Origin: Saccoglossus kowalevskii
Lineage: Eukaryota > Hemichordata > Enteropneusta > Harrimaniidae
Direction of reading: 5' to 3'
DNA length: 48,886 bases
NCBI RefSeq assembly: GCF_000003605.2
Contig: NW_003122910.1
Span: forward strand, 545,694-594,579
Part shown: positions 19,738-30,500 of the stretch, one piece after another
How the letters are laid out: every line of letters begins with the position of its first letter
Numbering within the stretch: position 1 is the first letter of the stretch
The notes under the pieces: model-generated
The model's input: only the letters and a program-made list of their open reading frames with translations
Told to the model about the DNA's origin: nothing
The model's database searches: none
Program-made: the position numbers and the translations under genes

Positions 19738-22290
19738 AAAAAACGTTTCGCGCTGAGTGTGACGTTTGCGTTCAGCGCTGGGATTTTATTTCCGCTAAAC
19801 GCTATAGCGTGTTGTTGTCCGAAGTGAACAGAGGGAAATTTTACGTCAATAACCCCAAACGCACCAATGTCCTAGTTTACTCCATATAAGGGAAAAGTCG
19901 AACGTTCATACGATTGTTGATACGTTTTTGAGAGAATGCTTTTCACGGAACGGTAAATGCTATTTTTCTCGGTGCTACATGTATATTAATGTATTTTAAT
20001 GCATTGTATTTATCGTGTTTCATATCAGAACTACCACAAAACTTAGCCAACGTGATACTATGCAGATAATGACGATAATGCCGTTTGGTGTCACGTTCTC
20101 AGTATGCCAAATAGGAAATTTGTACACCAGTAACCATGGTTACAAGTCACACAAAATAAGAGATGATAATACTTAGGAACTATTTTCTGAAAACTCATTT
20201 CCTTGCAACATAGTAGCAGTAAACGTTGAACACAAACATACGTAACACAGATACGTCATTCTGACTGGGGTTAAGGTTCAGAACCAATAACTGCGCTTAT
20301 ATAGATCTGTTTGAGATACTATCCACGGAACAGAAAAAAACTGATAACATTTTTAGTGAGAATATGCACAGGTCGGCTGTCAGCACCAGCAATTATAATG
20401 ATACGGAGCACAATTTACAAGGTAGGAGTTCACGTAAAATCCATCTAACACTTAACGTGCATCATCTCAATTGAATGAGAGTAAAAAATCGATTGTCAAC
20501 ATGTCTGTTTTGAAAAGTGATGGGGGACAGCATTTGACTTGCATTACTAAAGTATACGGAATTATCCCATGAGATGTGGTATACTCAAGTAATTTGAAAT
20601 GGCAGCCAACAAAACATACGTGTCTGCATGTAAAACGGCCAACCATTATAGATGATTAGAAAGTCATTCCCAGGACAAAAATACTTGAAATAACTATTAG
20701 AAATAGGAGGTCTGACTGAAAAGAAGGTTGATAAAAAAGACATCATAAAAACGTTTTTAACACCCCTGCATGGATGTAATATGTTTGTTGTCTATGGTTG
20801 GTACATTCCACGATTTCAGGTTAATATTATTATATTACTTATAACTTGACAAGGTCAAAGGTTATATTTTCGAGTTCAGATTCAATAGTATTTGTTACAA
20901 CTTAAAATTGGGTGTATGAAGGTTTAGCTATTAGAATGATATCGGAATAGACAGTGATGCATAAATTGAATGTAATGTCTAACTGCCGTATTCATTACTT
21001 AGTACCAGTTAATTAATTCGTAGCTATTTGAGTTTAAAAGTATTAGGCGTGGCAGTGTTATGTCTTGATATCATCGTTTTGTAATACGGTACAAGACATG
21101 GAGAAGAATAATCAAATTCAAATTCCTACTAACACATGTGGGAGCACGTTGCTATAGTAATATTACTTTATAGCAAAGTAAGCAATGTGGAGGGAGTGGG
21201 GGTAGTATGTGTAATAATCTGTGTTGTTTTGAATATCTGTAATCACGATAACCGGGGAGCGAATTCAAATGTATATTCTGTTCCCCAGTATTATTGTTTA
21301 TGTCTTCATTCAGGTTTCTAATTAATTTTTACATTGGAACCAAAACATATGAAAAATGTGCATGTATATATTCGTTATAAACATCTCATCAATATGATAT
21401 ATATGCGGGGCCATAATTTGGTTTACAGAGGTAACACTATTTGATTTTCTGGAAAAAATTTCACTCAGTGAAATCTCCGAAATAGCAATTATTTGGTTAT
21501 GCCTTTTAAAGTCGTTTTTCTTTTACACAAATACATTCCTGTGACAAAATTGTAGCTACCTCCGTGAATCAAGTTAACTCATAGTCAATTCAATTCAGAA
21601 AAACTAAAACCTTGAAATAAAAAAAAACTAAAAATTCGAAGAACATTGGGGAAAATATTAATAATCATTCTTATCAATCGCTTGCTTTATTTTATTCGAA
21701 TTCATGAAATTCACGAGTTTTTTGACATTTGTTGGCAACTTTCGCTCTAAAAAAGATAGAAAATTCTGAGTTTCGAATTGTTCATCGACTGGCCACCAAA
21801 TATTTATGGCTATAACTGAATTTGACACGTTTTTTTAAGTCCAATAAATTATTCATACATGTCAAGCTCTGTTCGATTTTTTCCGGTGATGTTTCCGTTT
21901 TTAGTCGAAAATATTTTTGTGGGAACACTTTTACGGTACGTATATGATATAGACTGAACTCATTAAATTTTACCAGACATGGACCGACGTGGATTCGGTA
22001 TCGTTATTTTTGGAATTAATCATTAACATTTCCTTGTTTCTCTGCTCTGTCAAAATGAGTTACCTATGCTTTTTTAACTATCATTAAAATTAATAAAAAA
22101 ATAGTTCATCTAGAACAAGCACCCAAAACACGTAACAAGAGGTCACAGTTCAGTTGCTTTCACGATACAAGTGTCATACAACTATTAGAAGTGTCGTTCA
22201 GAATTTAATAATAGTTAATACTAGTTGTATGTTCACACTTTACTATCAAAACCACCATTTCGTCCACTTATGTGCCAGTGATCCGTGTTT
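19738..22290. other. non-coding DNA; CpG-rich start
   Basis: The first 130 bases are CpG-rich, with a perfect GCGCTGA/TCAGCGC hairpin at 19750-19778. After that it is AT-rich with no supported gene. The frame at 21136-21321 is within chance expectation. Confidence 0.5.
19882..19891. promoter_or_regulatory. CArG-box match
   Basis: CCATATAAGG is an exact CC(A/T)6GG, the SRF/MADS-box site. It lies just after the CpG-rich stretch at 19740-19870, which would suit a promoter. No exon can be attached, so it may be chance. Confidence 0.2.
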
Positions 22291-22404
22291 GGGCGAGCGG
22301 TCGGTGTTTCAAGGAGCGAGCTAGGGAAAAAAAACGCGATTAAAATGCGGTCGGTTTCCGGTCGGACATGACCGCATGGTCGAAAATTAAGCGATAAGCG
22401 GTCG
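22291..22404. other. CpG-rich cluster of GCGGTCG words
   Basis: GCGGTCG occurs at 22297, 22347 and 22398, with CCGGTCGG in between. ATGCGGTC (22345-22352) and GACCGCAT (22370-22377) form a perfect 8-bp stem. The region is CpG-dense compared with its AT-rich surroundings. A 104-codon minus frame (22233-22547) crosses it but is within chance range for a stop-poor GC-rich patch. It could be a small CpG island/promoter or a repeated binding site for an unknown factor. Confidence 0.45.
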
Positions 22405-23602
22405 ATGTAAAAGCGCAAAGTGCCCAACCTGAAATGAGTACTGTATGCCCGGACTGTATGAGCGTGTTTCTCAGTTTCTCGATTGACAATAATGCTGACA
22501 GTGGACGTTAGATAAACACGCATTGTTTGCGATGGGAAGCTTATCACCCGTTATATCAGAATCGTCAACAACAGAGTATACAGATAAGATGTTAAAACCT
22601 TCCAAAGATAAACATTATGCAAATATCCACGAAACGGCAGTTGTAGTCTTTTCTTCTAGCGTTTTAAAACACTAATTTAAGCAACGTTATTTCACAATTT
22701 CGATCATTTGTAAACCTGAAATGATGTATCAAGGTCTAAAGTAACCGTTTTATCAATTTTTGAAAAATCAAGAAAAAAGTGAAAATTTCCCCTTTCGCTA
22801 CCTTAAATACATGTATTAATCCGAAGTCGTGACCTTTAGCGCACGTAAATGCCCAATCGATGGGTTTGATGAAAGTCAATGCCTTGGGAGAATTTAGATA
22901 CATGTATGAAGTGATTAGACAAGTCAGCTACTTTTATTCTCCTGGGCTGAAAGTAACTGTAGATATAAACGGAATACTTCTGGCTTCGCGTTTACCGAAG
23001 CACACATACTCGCTGCAGGTTAAACTAATTTGCATACTTTCACGCCATTATAAATCGAGTTGGCATATGAAATAACACTTGGAACTATAGTCACCTTTAG
23101 TTTTGTGGTATATGTATATGACTGCTCTTTTGAGCTTTGAACATTTATTCGGCTTTTATTAGTCAGACAGTTTCACACGTTTCAATGTTGGTACTTTCCC
23201 GCCAGTGGAACAAAATGAAACACTCAAATCAACAATTCTCTCTCAATGTGCTTAATAAGGGAAAGTTTAATTTAGTAACAAATGAGAAAACGGAATTTCT
23301 ATATGATGTACTATATACACATACTGTTTTACAAAAAAATCTATTTTGGATTTGCGTATTATAGACACTATAGATAGTGAATAATTATGCAGAATAGATC
23401 TTTCCCTCTTTTTCGTTTTCAGTCGATCACTGAGGTTCGTTCTTATTTTGAAGTGTTTGATGTTTTCTTTGAAATTTTCACACTAATGATCTGTTCATTA
23501 GGGAAATGATGTCTGGTATTTTGGATAGTTTGTTGTATTTTCATTTGACAACGTTGAGATGATTGGCGTGTCAACAATGTATCAACTTATATATCATTGC
23601 AG
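22405..23602. other. non-coding DNA or intron
   Basis: Frames at 22860-23075 and 23137-23364 look mildly protein-like. The first ends at CTGCAG/GTTAAA. The second follows CTTTTATTAG. Their phases do not join to the exon at 23603, so I leave them unannotated. TTTCCCGCC (23196-23204) matches an E2F site. Confidence 0.4.
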
Positions 23603-23775
23603 GAAGTTTAAACTTATCCGCTGATGTAACTCTAATGGTGACTGGACAAAATATTTCAGTAAAAGTGCGCTTGAGTCAAAATTGCTCTTTCAATTCACTT
23701 AAACCCTACATTAATAAATTAAATACCAGCATGTCTCTAAAACCGGAACATATCGAATACCAAATTGACACCTAA
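23603..23775 (+). CDS. candidate 3'-terminal coding exon
   Basis: A clear acceptor (ACTTATATATCATTGCAG) ends at 23602. The exon continues in phase 1 (two bases, then Ser-Leu-Asn) and encodes SLNLSADVTLMVTGQNISVK followed by VRLSQNCSFNSLKPYINKL, ending HIEYQIDT at the stop (23773-23775). Four N-glycosylation sequons (NLS, NIS, NCS, NTS) in 56 residues and a phase-1 intron fit an extracellular domain. AATAAA lies 53 bases after the stop (23829-23834). The residue mix is unlike the chance frames around it. I do not recognise the family. No upstream exon with a matching phase-1 donor was found. Confidence 0.35.
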
Positions 23776-23843
23776 ATATATGATTTAGTTACTCATATCC
23801 GGTCAAATGAAAAGTACTACAATCGTTTAATAAATCATATATT
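23775..23843. repeat. 13-bp perfect inverted repeat spanning a poly(A) signal
   Basis: AATATATGATTTA (23775-23787) and TAAATCATATATT (23831-23843) are exact reverse complements with a 43-base loop. The right arm contains most of AATAAA for the plus strand, and ATTAAA is readable on the minus strand at the same place. It could form a 3'-end hairpin for either of two facing transcripts. Confidence 0.65.
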
Positions 23844-23890
23844 ATAGGTCACTTATAGGATAGCCAAGTAACCAACATGTGACCACGTTG

Positions 23891-24214
23891 TCAGATCGGT
23901 ATTTGTATTTGAACTTGATAGATTATCTCTATACACAACCGATCAGCTGTGAAATCCATCGTGGCCGGTAACACGCTGTGCTCTGTTATTTTGTCATATT
24001 TATTGCAATTTAGGTTACAATTTATTTTTGTTTGACCCAATGGATTAATATAGTTATCATATCCATCGTATTCAGTGGATAGGCATAGTATAAGAAGCAG
24101 TTCATACACAAACACAATCACGATTTGTGTATATTTTCCAGGAATATGAATATTGACAGCATCTAAAGCGAAACGCTGTATTTGACCAATGCATACAAAA
24201 ACTAAATAAGTCAC
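23891..24214 (-). CDS. candidate terminal exon, minus strand
   Basis: This 107-codon frame ends at 23891. Its later part looks protein-like (LSTEYDGYDNYINPLG, NCNLNCNKYDKITEH, LPATMDFTADRLCIE). An acceptor-like TTTCGCTTTAG precedes Ala-Val-Asn-Ile-His and would make an exon of about 88 codons. An ATTAAA signal lies about 60 bases past the stop, inside the inverted repeat at 23831. It faces the plus-strand candidate exon at 23603-23775, tail to tail. There are no recognisable domains, and a frame this long is expected a few times by chance. Confidence 0.22.
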   Translation of the reverse strand: MTYLVFVCIGQIQRFALDAVNIHIPGKYTQIVIVFVYELLLILCLSTEYDGYDNYINPLGQTKINCNLNCNKYDKITEHSVLPATMDFTADRLCIEIIYQVQIQIPI

Positions 24215-25635
24215 GTGATACAGTTATTGCACCAGTGTTGACCTTTATATGACATTGTACTTGTCGGAGAATTCAAGCTCATTGCCATGACTATGGTATA
24301 ATTTGCATGACGAATTAATGCATATTTATTGAAATATTCTATGAAATATATCATATCCCTCTGAGACCACTCGTTAAATATCATTGACGAGTCTCTCGGT
24401 TATATTTGACGCCATGCGCGTGTCAAAATTTGCAAATTTAAATTACCCTTCGCATACTCTGGCGGCTCGAAATAGTACTGATGCAAATGATGGAATTACC
24501 TCTAAATTTAAACTGATTAGTGTTTGACTATGTAGTGGCATTTCGCATATATAATACCTATCTGTAATCTTGTATCTAATTGCTCGCTTATAGCTGTCCA
24601 TTACTAAGATAAATTGTTGAATAATTAATGTAAATATAATTCCCATTCTTGGCTGGCATCTCCCATTACGTAATTTACGACGACAATCCCGTTTTAATAT
24701 CAATTACCCGTACCACATAAGTGGTCACTTTTTGAAGAAAATTGCACGACAAAAAACACTAATTGAATATACCACTACAATAATAGACAGACTAGCAACC
24801 ATGTTAGGTATCTAAGTGAGCATTCTAAGCGGTCGAATGGTTGCTGTGCATAATATATTGAATTGAATAACTTCATATGCGTATAGTTCTTGTTGTGTTT
24901 AGACGATGGATTGTGTTTAGGATGAAATATGTTTTACTAATGCACGATTATGAAAGCGACTTCATCTGTGAAAGACAGTCACCCTTGTTGAGAGCTCTTC
25001 CAGGCCCCTTGGGAACCATCTGGCGCCGATCAGCTATTATCAAAATTGGACAACAATAAACCGAGCCAGACTGAAGCAATTTTCTGAAAACTCAGTGGCA
25101 ATCAGTTCGTTAACATGTCGTCTTATAACTATCGTAGGGTCAGGTTGCTGTGACAACGGATACAATCTAGTGCCAAGGAACTGCTATTAGAATAAGATGA
25201 CTCTAGGAAAAACAAAACTGATTAATGAATAATAGGTTGACCTGAAACGGTAGGTTGGATCAGAATTCCGTAAATGTGACGTTTTTTTCACTAGAGTCGT
25301 TGACCCACGGAAGAACTTTGAAATAAGGCCAATCAAATCGGCGAATATATCATAATCGTATATATATCACAGTAAAAGATTAAGTGTAGTCTACAATAAA
25401 GTTCCATATATATCATTCATGAAAATAGAATAAACATTTATTTTTCAAATAAATCTGTGTTACAACCTTAACTTTATGGCACCCCTTAAATGTTTCTTTT
25501 GCTTTAAGTGACTGCAGCCTAACGACAAGTAATATACACAAGTAAAGACTACATTGGAATACCTGTAGTGCGAATGAAGATTAATACAAATGTTGTGCTT
25601 AACAATTTCTTTAGATTATAAAAATACACGTGGAC
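24215..25635. other. AT-rich non-coding DNA
   Basis: No supported gene. A GC-richer pocket at 24960-25060 has an acceptor-like GAGAGCTCTTCCAG and an open frame (GPLGTIWRRSAIIKIGQQ) ending in a stop inside AATAAA at about 25054-25059. This is suggestive but very short. Confidence 0.45.
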
Positions 25636-25712
25636 GCTGGGCGTCGGTTGATACCACGGCTGTACTGTCTTCGTGCATACTTTGAGGTATCTTCGTAATA
25701 ACCTTATATTAG
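25636..25712. mobile_element. foldback element, single arm FB1
   Basis: GCGTCGGTTGATACC, TGTACTGTCT, GTGCATAC and CGTAATAACCTTAT follow in order. They match the right arm of the complete hairpin 74 bases downstream (GGTCGATGCGCGG, GTACTGTCT, GTGCATAC, CGTAATAACCTTAT). No left arm precedes it, so it is a half-element or the product of a deletion or partial duplication. Confidence 0.6.
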
Positions 25713-25785
25713 CATATGGATTGTACGCGTAGTTGTGGTATTTTTTTGATCTTTCTGATAATCGGACTTGGTTAGGATATCACGT

Positions 25786-25922
25786 AATATGAGGTTATTA
25801 CGAGGATACCGAAAAGCATGCAAGAAGACAGCACAGCGGAGTATCGACCGACGTGCAGTGGAGGTCGATGCGCGGCGTACTGTCTGAGTGCATACTCGTA
25901 TCCTCGTAATAACCTTATTATA
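25786..25922. mobile_element. foldback element, complete hairpin FB2
   Basis: Two arms of about 60 bp (25786-25849 and 25863-25922) are inverted repeats across a 13-base loop. They share an exact 18-bp block AGGTTATTACGAGGATAC at the outer end and ATCGACC at the apex, with a few small gaps between. The structure of about 137 bp would fold into one long hairpin as DNA or RNA. Frames that cross it (25704-25949, 25772-25966, 25818-26069) are by-products. Related copies lie at 19631, 25636 and 42425. It has no coding capacity and resembles a foldback or MITE-type non-autonomous transposon; the superfamily is unknown. Confidence 0.75.
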
Positions 25923-27090
25923 CATCTTTTCCTTCCAAGGATACGACATGGGAATGCCAAATCCAAAATGTTTAGAACGGAATCACCGAACCGTCAGCCA
26001 TGTCTGTTTTTATTATTAGAGGACGCATACGCGCGTAATCATTCCATATTTGGAATTTGCATTTTCTAATATGGTAGGATGAAAATACCTCGTAAAATAC
26101 CGCAAAATTACGGCTAGCTGTAACTTATAACGTTACGGTGACAGATGTTTAATAATATTACATATTCGTGATGCTATTACAGTGTACCTGTTACTTCTAT
26201 TCAGATCTTATAGCAGGTGCTACCAGAATAATATTTTATGACTGCATTTAGTTGAGCATATTTTCATTTTTTTTAAAATTCACTTTACATTTAATCTACA
26301 GCTGTATCAGTTCCTTATCAATAGCTCGGCTATTACGTGGTGATGCATATAGCTTGATCGAATCAAAGTGGCACTTTTTTTGTTTACTATACTGCTCCTT
26401 TCAGAACACCCATATTTGTTAATACAATTATTGTCAACGTGTGTATCATATACAAAATCAGTTTGTATTCATAATGGACATGTTAGAGAAAACTAATCAG
26501 GTATATACTCCTCCGTTCGAACCCACTCATTTGTTCAGATCTTCTAGAACTCTCGTTCCAACCATAATCATAATCATATAAGGTAGTGTTGGTCTCAGCT
26601 GGCGAATTCCGTAATGTTTGGTTCAAGCACACTGACCAAATTTACTCTAAACGGTGTTATACTAAATCGGTATTCTAGACACGAGGTTATAAACCTTTAG
26701 GTTGAATTATTTCATTCATTGAATATCACTTCAATTTTGTCTTTTAAAAATTTCTATAGCGTCAATGTACAATGTAAACATGCAAGCAAATGCCTCACGG
26801 ATTTATTATACACTGGACACTAATAACATTTTTTTGAAGTTGGTCGTGGGTATTTAACCAAATAAACTCTGAATTCTATTATAATTTTTAGTTTCGTTTC
26901 GTTTCGTTTGTTTGTCCAGTACGAAATATTTTTTGGAAAAAAAACACTGCCTGGCAAAATACAAAAAGTTACATTTTTGAAACATGAAACATGAATTTAT
27001 CATAAAATTCAGTATGTATGGGAATTGTCGAATATTATGTGACAACCATACCTTTCATATTATAACTAGATATGATTTGTTTCGCCATAT
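25923..27090. other. AT-rich non-coding DNA
   Basis: No supported gene. A B-box-like GTTCGAACCC near 26516 has no partner A box. The frame at 26854-27045 (minus) overlaps the GTTTC microsatellite. Confidence 0.5.
26891..26909. repeat. (GTTTC)n microsatellite
   Basis: Three GTTTC units are followed by GTTT, just past an A/T-rich stretch. Confidence 0.8.
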
Positions 27091-27534
27091 GTAACCATAC
27101 GAAATATAAGTGATGAGAAATTGTTACCATACGATTCCATATGAAGTGATGTTATGAGAACTGTTTTACCGTACGATTCCATATGAAGTGATGTTATGAG
27201 AACTTTTTACCATACGATTCCATATGAAGTGATGTTATGAGAATTTTTTACCATACGATTCCATATGAAGTCATATTATAAGAACTTTTTTACCATACGA
27301 TTCCATATGAAGTGATGTTATGAGAACTTCTTTACCGTACGATTCCATATGAAGTGATGTTATGAGAACTTTTTTACCGTACGATTCTATATGAAGTGAT
27401 GTTATGAGAACTGTTTTACCGTACGATTCCATATGAAGTGATGTTATGAGAACTTTTTACCATACGAATCCATATGAAGTGAGAGATGAGAACTTTTTTA
27501 ACATACGATTCCATATGAAGTGATTCGTATTTTC
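27091..27534. repeat. 41/42-bp satellite array, about 10 copies
   Basis: Units start at about 27126, 27168, 27209, 27250, 27292, 27334, 27376, 27418, 27459 and 27500, alternating between 41 and 42 bp through the length of a T-run. The unit has TACCRTACGATTCC, CATATGAAGTGATG and TTATGAGAAC. The first (from 27091) and last units are the most diverged, as expected if homogenisation acts on the centre. No coding sense. CATATG within each unit is palindromic. Confidence 0.95.
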
Positions 27535-30500
27535 ATATATGCATCTTAAAGGCAAAGTATAGTGAATATATCAATAAAAACATAAATGTGTATAATGCAC
27601 AATCTTTTTTTCAAAATGAAAAGCATCATGCACAAATTATAGAACTACTTCATTTGTGAAATAAATTGAATTTACTTAGTTAATTCCCTTTACGCATACA
27701 CCTACACTCACAAGAAGATATAACATCTTCTACATGATCAAAACAAGATAGTTTATCATACTATTGTTGTAAATGATTTATTTTGATTTCTATTCAAAAT
27801 ACACTGTACGTGTTCTGCGATTAAATTGTCACACTACGGCTCATGCGTAACTGTTGTAGGTAAAATGTATAATACAAAACTAACGATATATATTAAAATA
27901 ATAACTCAGATTAAATAAGGTAATACCCTCAAAATACATTAAAATACTGTGATACTGTACATGTTTTCCTGCTACCGTATCATCAACAAAGTTGACTAAG
28001 AATAGTGTTTTTTGTAATGAAATTTATTAATTATACTGTGCATGTACATACGGTATGTGAACATACAAATGACAAATCACGAAAGCATGGCAAAACTTTG
28101 ACCGCGGGCGCGCCACAAAAGCGACATATTCTTTGATGCGTTTTCGATGTTGCAATGTACATGTAGAAATGTAATGAATTTCATTGTGAAATGATCACAC
28201 CAAATTTTGACCGACTTTTAGCTAGTAGCAGTCAATCGGTACTGAGAAAAGTTTACCTATTATTGCGTTACAATATACCTTTGTTGTAGTTAGACAATTA
28301 TTTGGGTGTGAGTATTATCTGAATGTTATTTTAATTTAGAGATTAGTTACAGATTACTTGTATTTCATTCGTAAAATACCAGTCGCAGAGCACGGTGATC
28401 AGACAAATTGAAAGACATATTGTATGTTTTCAGTTTATTCTCTATGTTTACCTATATAGCATGTGGATAGCTGATGACGATAGTATGATGTATTAAAAGT
28501 CTTACTATATACACCAAAAACTCTAACCTAATTACACACCAATAATAGATATATAAACAAAAACAATTTTGTATGTATATTTATGTATTAAGATTCTACT
28601 AAATATGTCTTTTCACTTTTTTCTATCTTAATCACGTTTCTATTTTATATATGTTGCAATTCTGATTCACCTTATTGTATCTTCTACATTACGACATCGA
28701 GTGTATTTCAAAACAGAATAAAAGTAGTAGTTAGCCAATGTAATGATTCCAATGATATCTTATAAACAGCAAAATTGTACAATCGGCAGGAGATTTCAGG
28801 TCAATTAAAAGCAACATATCTTTTCAAAAACATGCATTTGACATTTGCTTTGAAATGTTCTTTCGACCTTCCAATAATATTACAAAGTGTACATTGTTAT
28901 CTCTGCGTGAATTATCGGCCACGCGAATCCAATCTTCTGTGGCCAATTTATAAATAATATGACGCTTACTCCGCGATTATTGCTGGGTTTATACAACTCC
29001 ACATGATTCCGTCTTACACTGACCTCGTTTGTTTTTCATTGGTGCATAAATGGCGATATCTTTCACTAAGTATCACCATCTGGTGTTGTTCGATTTGCTT
29101 CACAAAAGCGTGGTTTGGTTTGTACAGAGTCTTGTCCCTCATGGTGGGCGTGTAACCGACTATATATAGGATATGAGTTCAAACTAATAATAATGAAAAC
29201 GACCGACAGTATTAATATAATCTATATAATCGAGTTCAACATGTTTGTTTTCTGTTTAATCGTTTTGGTAGAAAACGTCGTATGATATCTATGATACCGC
29301 GGAACACTACTTTTTGGTAATCATCATTAATTTAAAATAGAATTTGATAATAAAATGTGTGAATGTGTGAACACTCCAGAAAAATCTTCGTTTTGAAACC
29401 ATCATTTGTGTATTTAACAATAATTAACTAAAAACAATAGAGAATGAAGGGTTTTGAACTTAAAGTTGACAGTTGCAATTTAACAGTACATATTCTAGAC
29501 TTTTGAACAAAGCATCTCTACATGAAAGTATATATGAATACTAATACGTAAATTATTTAGTATGGCATGTTTTAAAATATGGGTTACTTCAGATACATTT
29601 GTAGATTGTGAACCAATATACACCAATATATTTTGCATGGGACATCATTTCTGTCTCATCAATGTTTGTTGCAGCTTCTTGTTCACAAGCCTGTTCCTTT
29701 GATTTAACAACATTACGGCATTTATGCTAAAACTATGATGTACGAATGATTGATATGCGAGTGATAATGAAGTTACGCACGCAATATATGATGACACAAA
29801 CAATGAATTATCATAGGTATTATATTAAATATAACATATTTATATTCTTCAAATCAGTTTATGTGACAAACATGAAAGTACCGATATGAATAATCGGACG
29901 GATATTTCCCATTTACAATGTCCTATTCGTATGATTAATAATGGCAAAATCGAGTCACGTAAACAATAATGTAATTTTAATGTTCGTACGTCCGGCGTGC
30001 ATGTAACTGTAGAATGTGGGCGATGGATATCATAGCATATTAATCACGAATCGCTATGACATCGAATAAACGGCAAAATATTGAGAAAAAAACACCGGAT
30101 GTAATTTTCATTACATAATTACAAATACGCCCACAGTTTTTTTAAGATATTGTATGTGATCCATATCTATGTCGTATTTCCAATGCGAGTAAAGCCTGGG
30201 AGATGTGTTCTATACAATAATAGTATGATAAGTCATCTGGTTTTGATGATCAGTACAATGCTATATCCCCCTTGTGAGTATATATATATATGTGCAAAGG
30301 GAATTGACTAAGTAAATTCAATTTGTTTCGCAAATGAAACCAGTCTGTAGTAGTTCAAACCTAACACAACAATAACATGAATAAATGACGTCATTGATAT
30401 AGTTTACAAAAAGTTTTATGATTCCTCGTCGTGTTTTTACTACTGAATGATATTAATTAACTACGGTTGTTTCTCTCCAATAAGGTCGCATAATAATTGT

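Noticed and set aside
20180-25094. Shared 14-16 base word TTTTCTGAAAACTCA at about 20182 and 25080
   Set aside because: One or two matches of this length are expected by chance in 49 kb of this composition, and the flanks do not align.
25704-26069. Three Arg/Ser-rich frames across the foldback element
   Set aside because: They mirror each other because the sequence is an inverted repeat. None extends convincingly beyond it.
26510-26530. tRNA gene suggested by GTTCGAACCC
   Set aside because: The B box has no A box at the right distance and the flanks do not form a cloverleaf.
27091-27534. CRISPR array
   Set aside because: Units are contiguous with no unique spacers, and the host is not prokaryotic. 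It is a satellite.
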